Positions 4,934 to 5,073 of a stretch of DNA of 5,073 bases are shown one piece after another. The notes under the pieces were generated by a model, which was given only the letters and a program-made list of their open reading frames with translations, was not told the DNA's origin and ran no database searches. Both the position numbers and the translations under genes were made by a program. Within the stretch, counting starts at the first letter, position 1; each line of letters begins with the position of its first letter. Source of the stretch: Bacillota bacterium (lineage in GTDB: Bacteria > Bacillota > Clostridia > Peptostreptococcales > Anaerovoracaceae); NCBI GenBank assembly GCA_017549385.1, contig JAFYUX010000163.1, positions 1-5,073 of the forward strand, written 5' to 3'.

Positions 4934-5073
4934 CTATTTTATTCGCTTAACTTCATTTATAATGCCAGCAAAATCGCCATCTTTATACTGCTCAAAGAAA
5001 ATCTGCTGTTTTCTTCTTAATTTCTCTAATGGATTAAACTCTTTAACAAGTACTTTTGCCCTATCTAACCCTA
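4934..5073 (-). CDS. C-terminal fragment of an unrecognised protein
   Basis: An open frame enters from the right edge and ends at TAG (4934-4936), giving the last 45 residues of a protein. The fragment runs from GLDRAKVLVKEFNPLEKLRR to IINEVKRIK. It is lysine/arginine-rich and looks mainly helical, and the final GDFAGIINEVKRI resembles the end of a helical-repeat unit only faintly. I do not recognise a family and cannot assign a function. Support for it being real comes from the uninterrupted frame, its coding-like composition, the same strand as its neighbours and the strong terminator 48 nt after its stop. The start codon and most of the gene are outside the window. Confidence 0.65.
   Translation of the reverse strand, partial: GLDRAKVLVKEFNPLEKLRRKQQIFFEQYKDGDFAGIINEVKRIK

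Noticed and set aside
1..5073. Search for a defence system, mobile element, CRISPR array or biosynthetic cluster
   Set aside because: All substantial genes belong to metabolic or regulatory families. I saw no transposase, nuclease, toxin-antitoxin pair, attachment repeats or spaced direct repeats.

Overview
This AT-rich window looks like a chromosomal piece of a low-GC Gram-positive anaerobe, most likely class Clostridia (Lachnospiraceae-like). The inference rests on base composition, strong AGGAGG-type ribosome binding sites, sigma-A-type promoters, U-tailed intrinsic terminators, a Clostridia-type calcineurin-like phosphohydrolase and a MalT-like LuxR regulator. It is not a species call. 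Every convincing gene lies on the minus strand, so the window reads biologically from right to left.

Right edge (5073 to 4850): the last 45 codons of an unrecognised gene enter the window and stop at 4934. A strong intrinsic terminator at 4850-4885 follows.

First operon (about 4795 to 2178): a promoter with perfect -35 and -10 hexamers and 17-nt spacing (4767-4795) drives a leader of about 150 nt that can fold into a closed helical domain starting at the predicted 5' end. Next come a 633-aa acyl-CoA synthetase of the AMP-forming ANL superfamily with an unusual N-terminal extension of about 75 residues (2709-4610) and a MarR-family regulator (2229-2666, start revised). A clear terminator closes the unit at 2178-2210. 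A CoA ligase co-transcribed with a MarR regulator suggests a feedback loop in which the regulator senses the acid or its CoA thioester.

Second operon (about 2164 to beyond position 1): a probable promoter (2135-2164), a calcineurin-like metallophosphoesterase (1331-2032, start revised from GTG to ATG), phosphopentomutase deoB (141-1325), and the first 42 codons of a MalT-like LuxR/ATPase regulator (1-126). Spacings are 5 and 14 nt and no terminator lies between the genes, so they are probably co-transcribed. DeoB interconverts ribose-1-phosphate and ribose-5-phosphate (and the deoxy forms), linking nucleoside salvage to the pentose phosphate pathway.

Most of the window is ordinary housekeeping. 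The parts worth a second look are the structured leader before the CoA ligase, the ligase's N-terminal extension, and a 15-nt palindrome found in both deoB and the phosphoesterase gene in unrelated reading frames. I saw no mobile element, CRISPR array, tRNA or rRNA.
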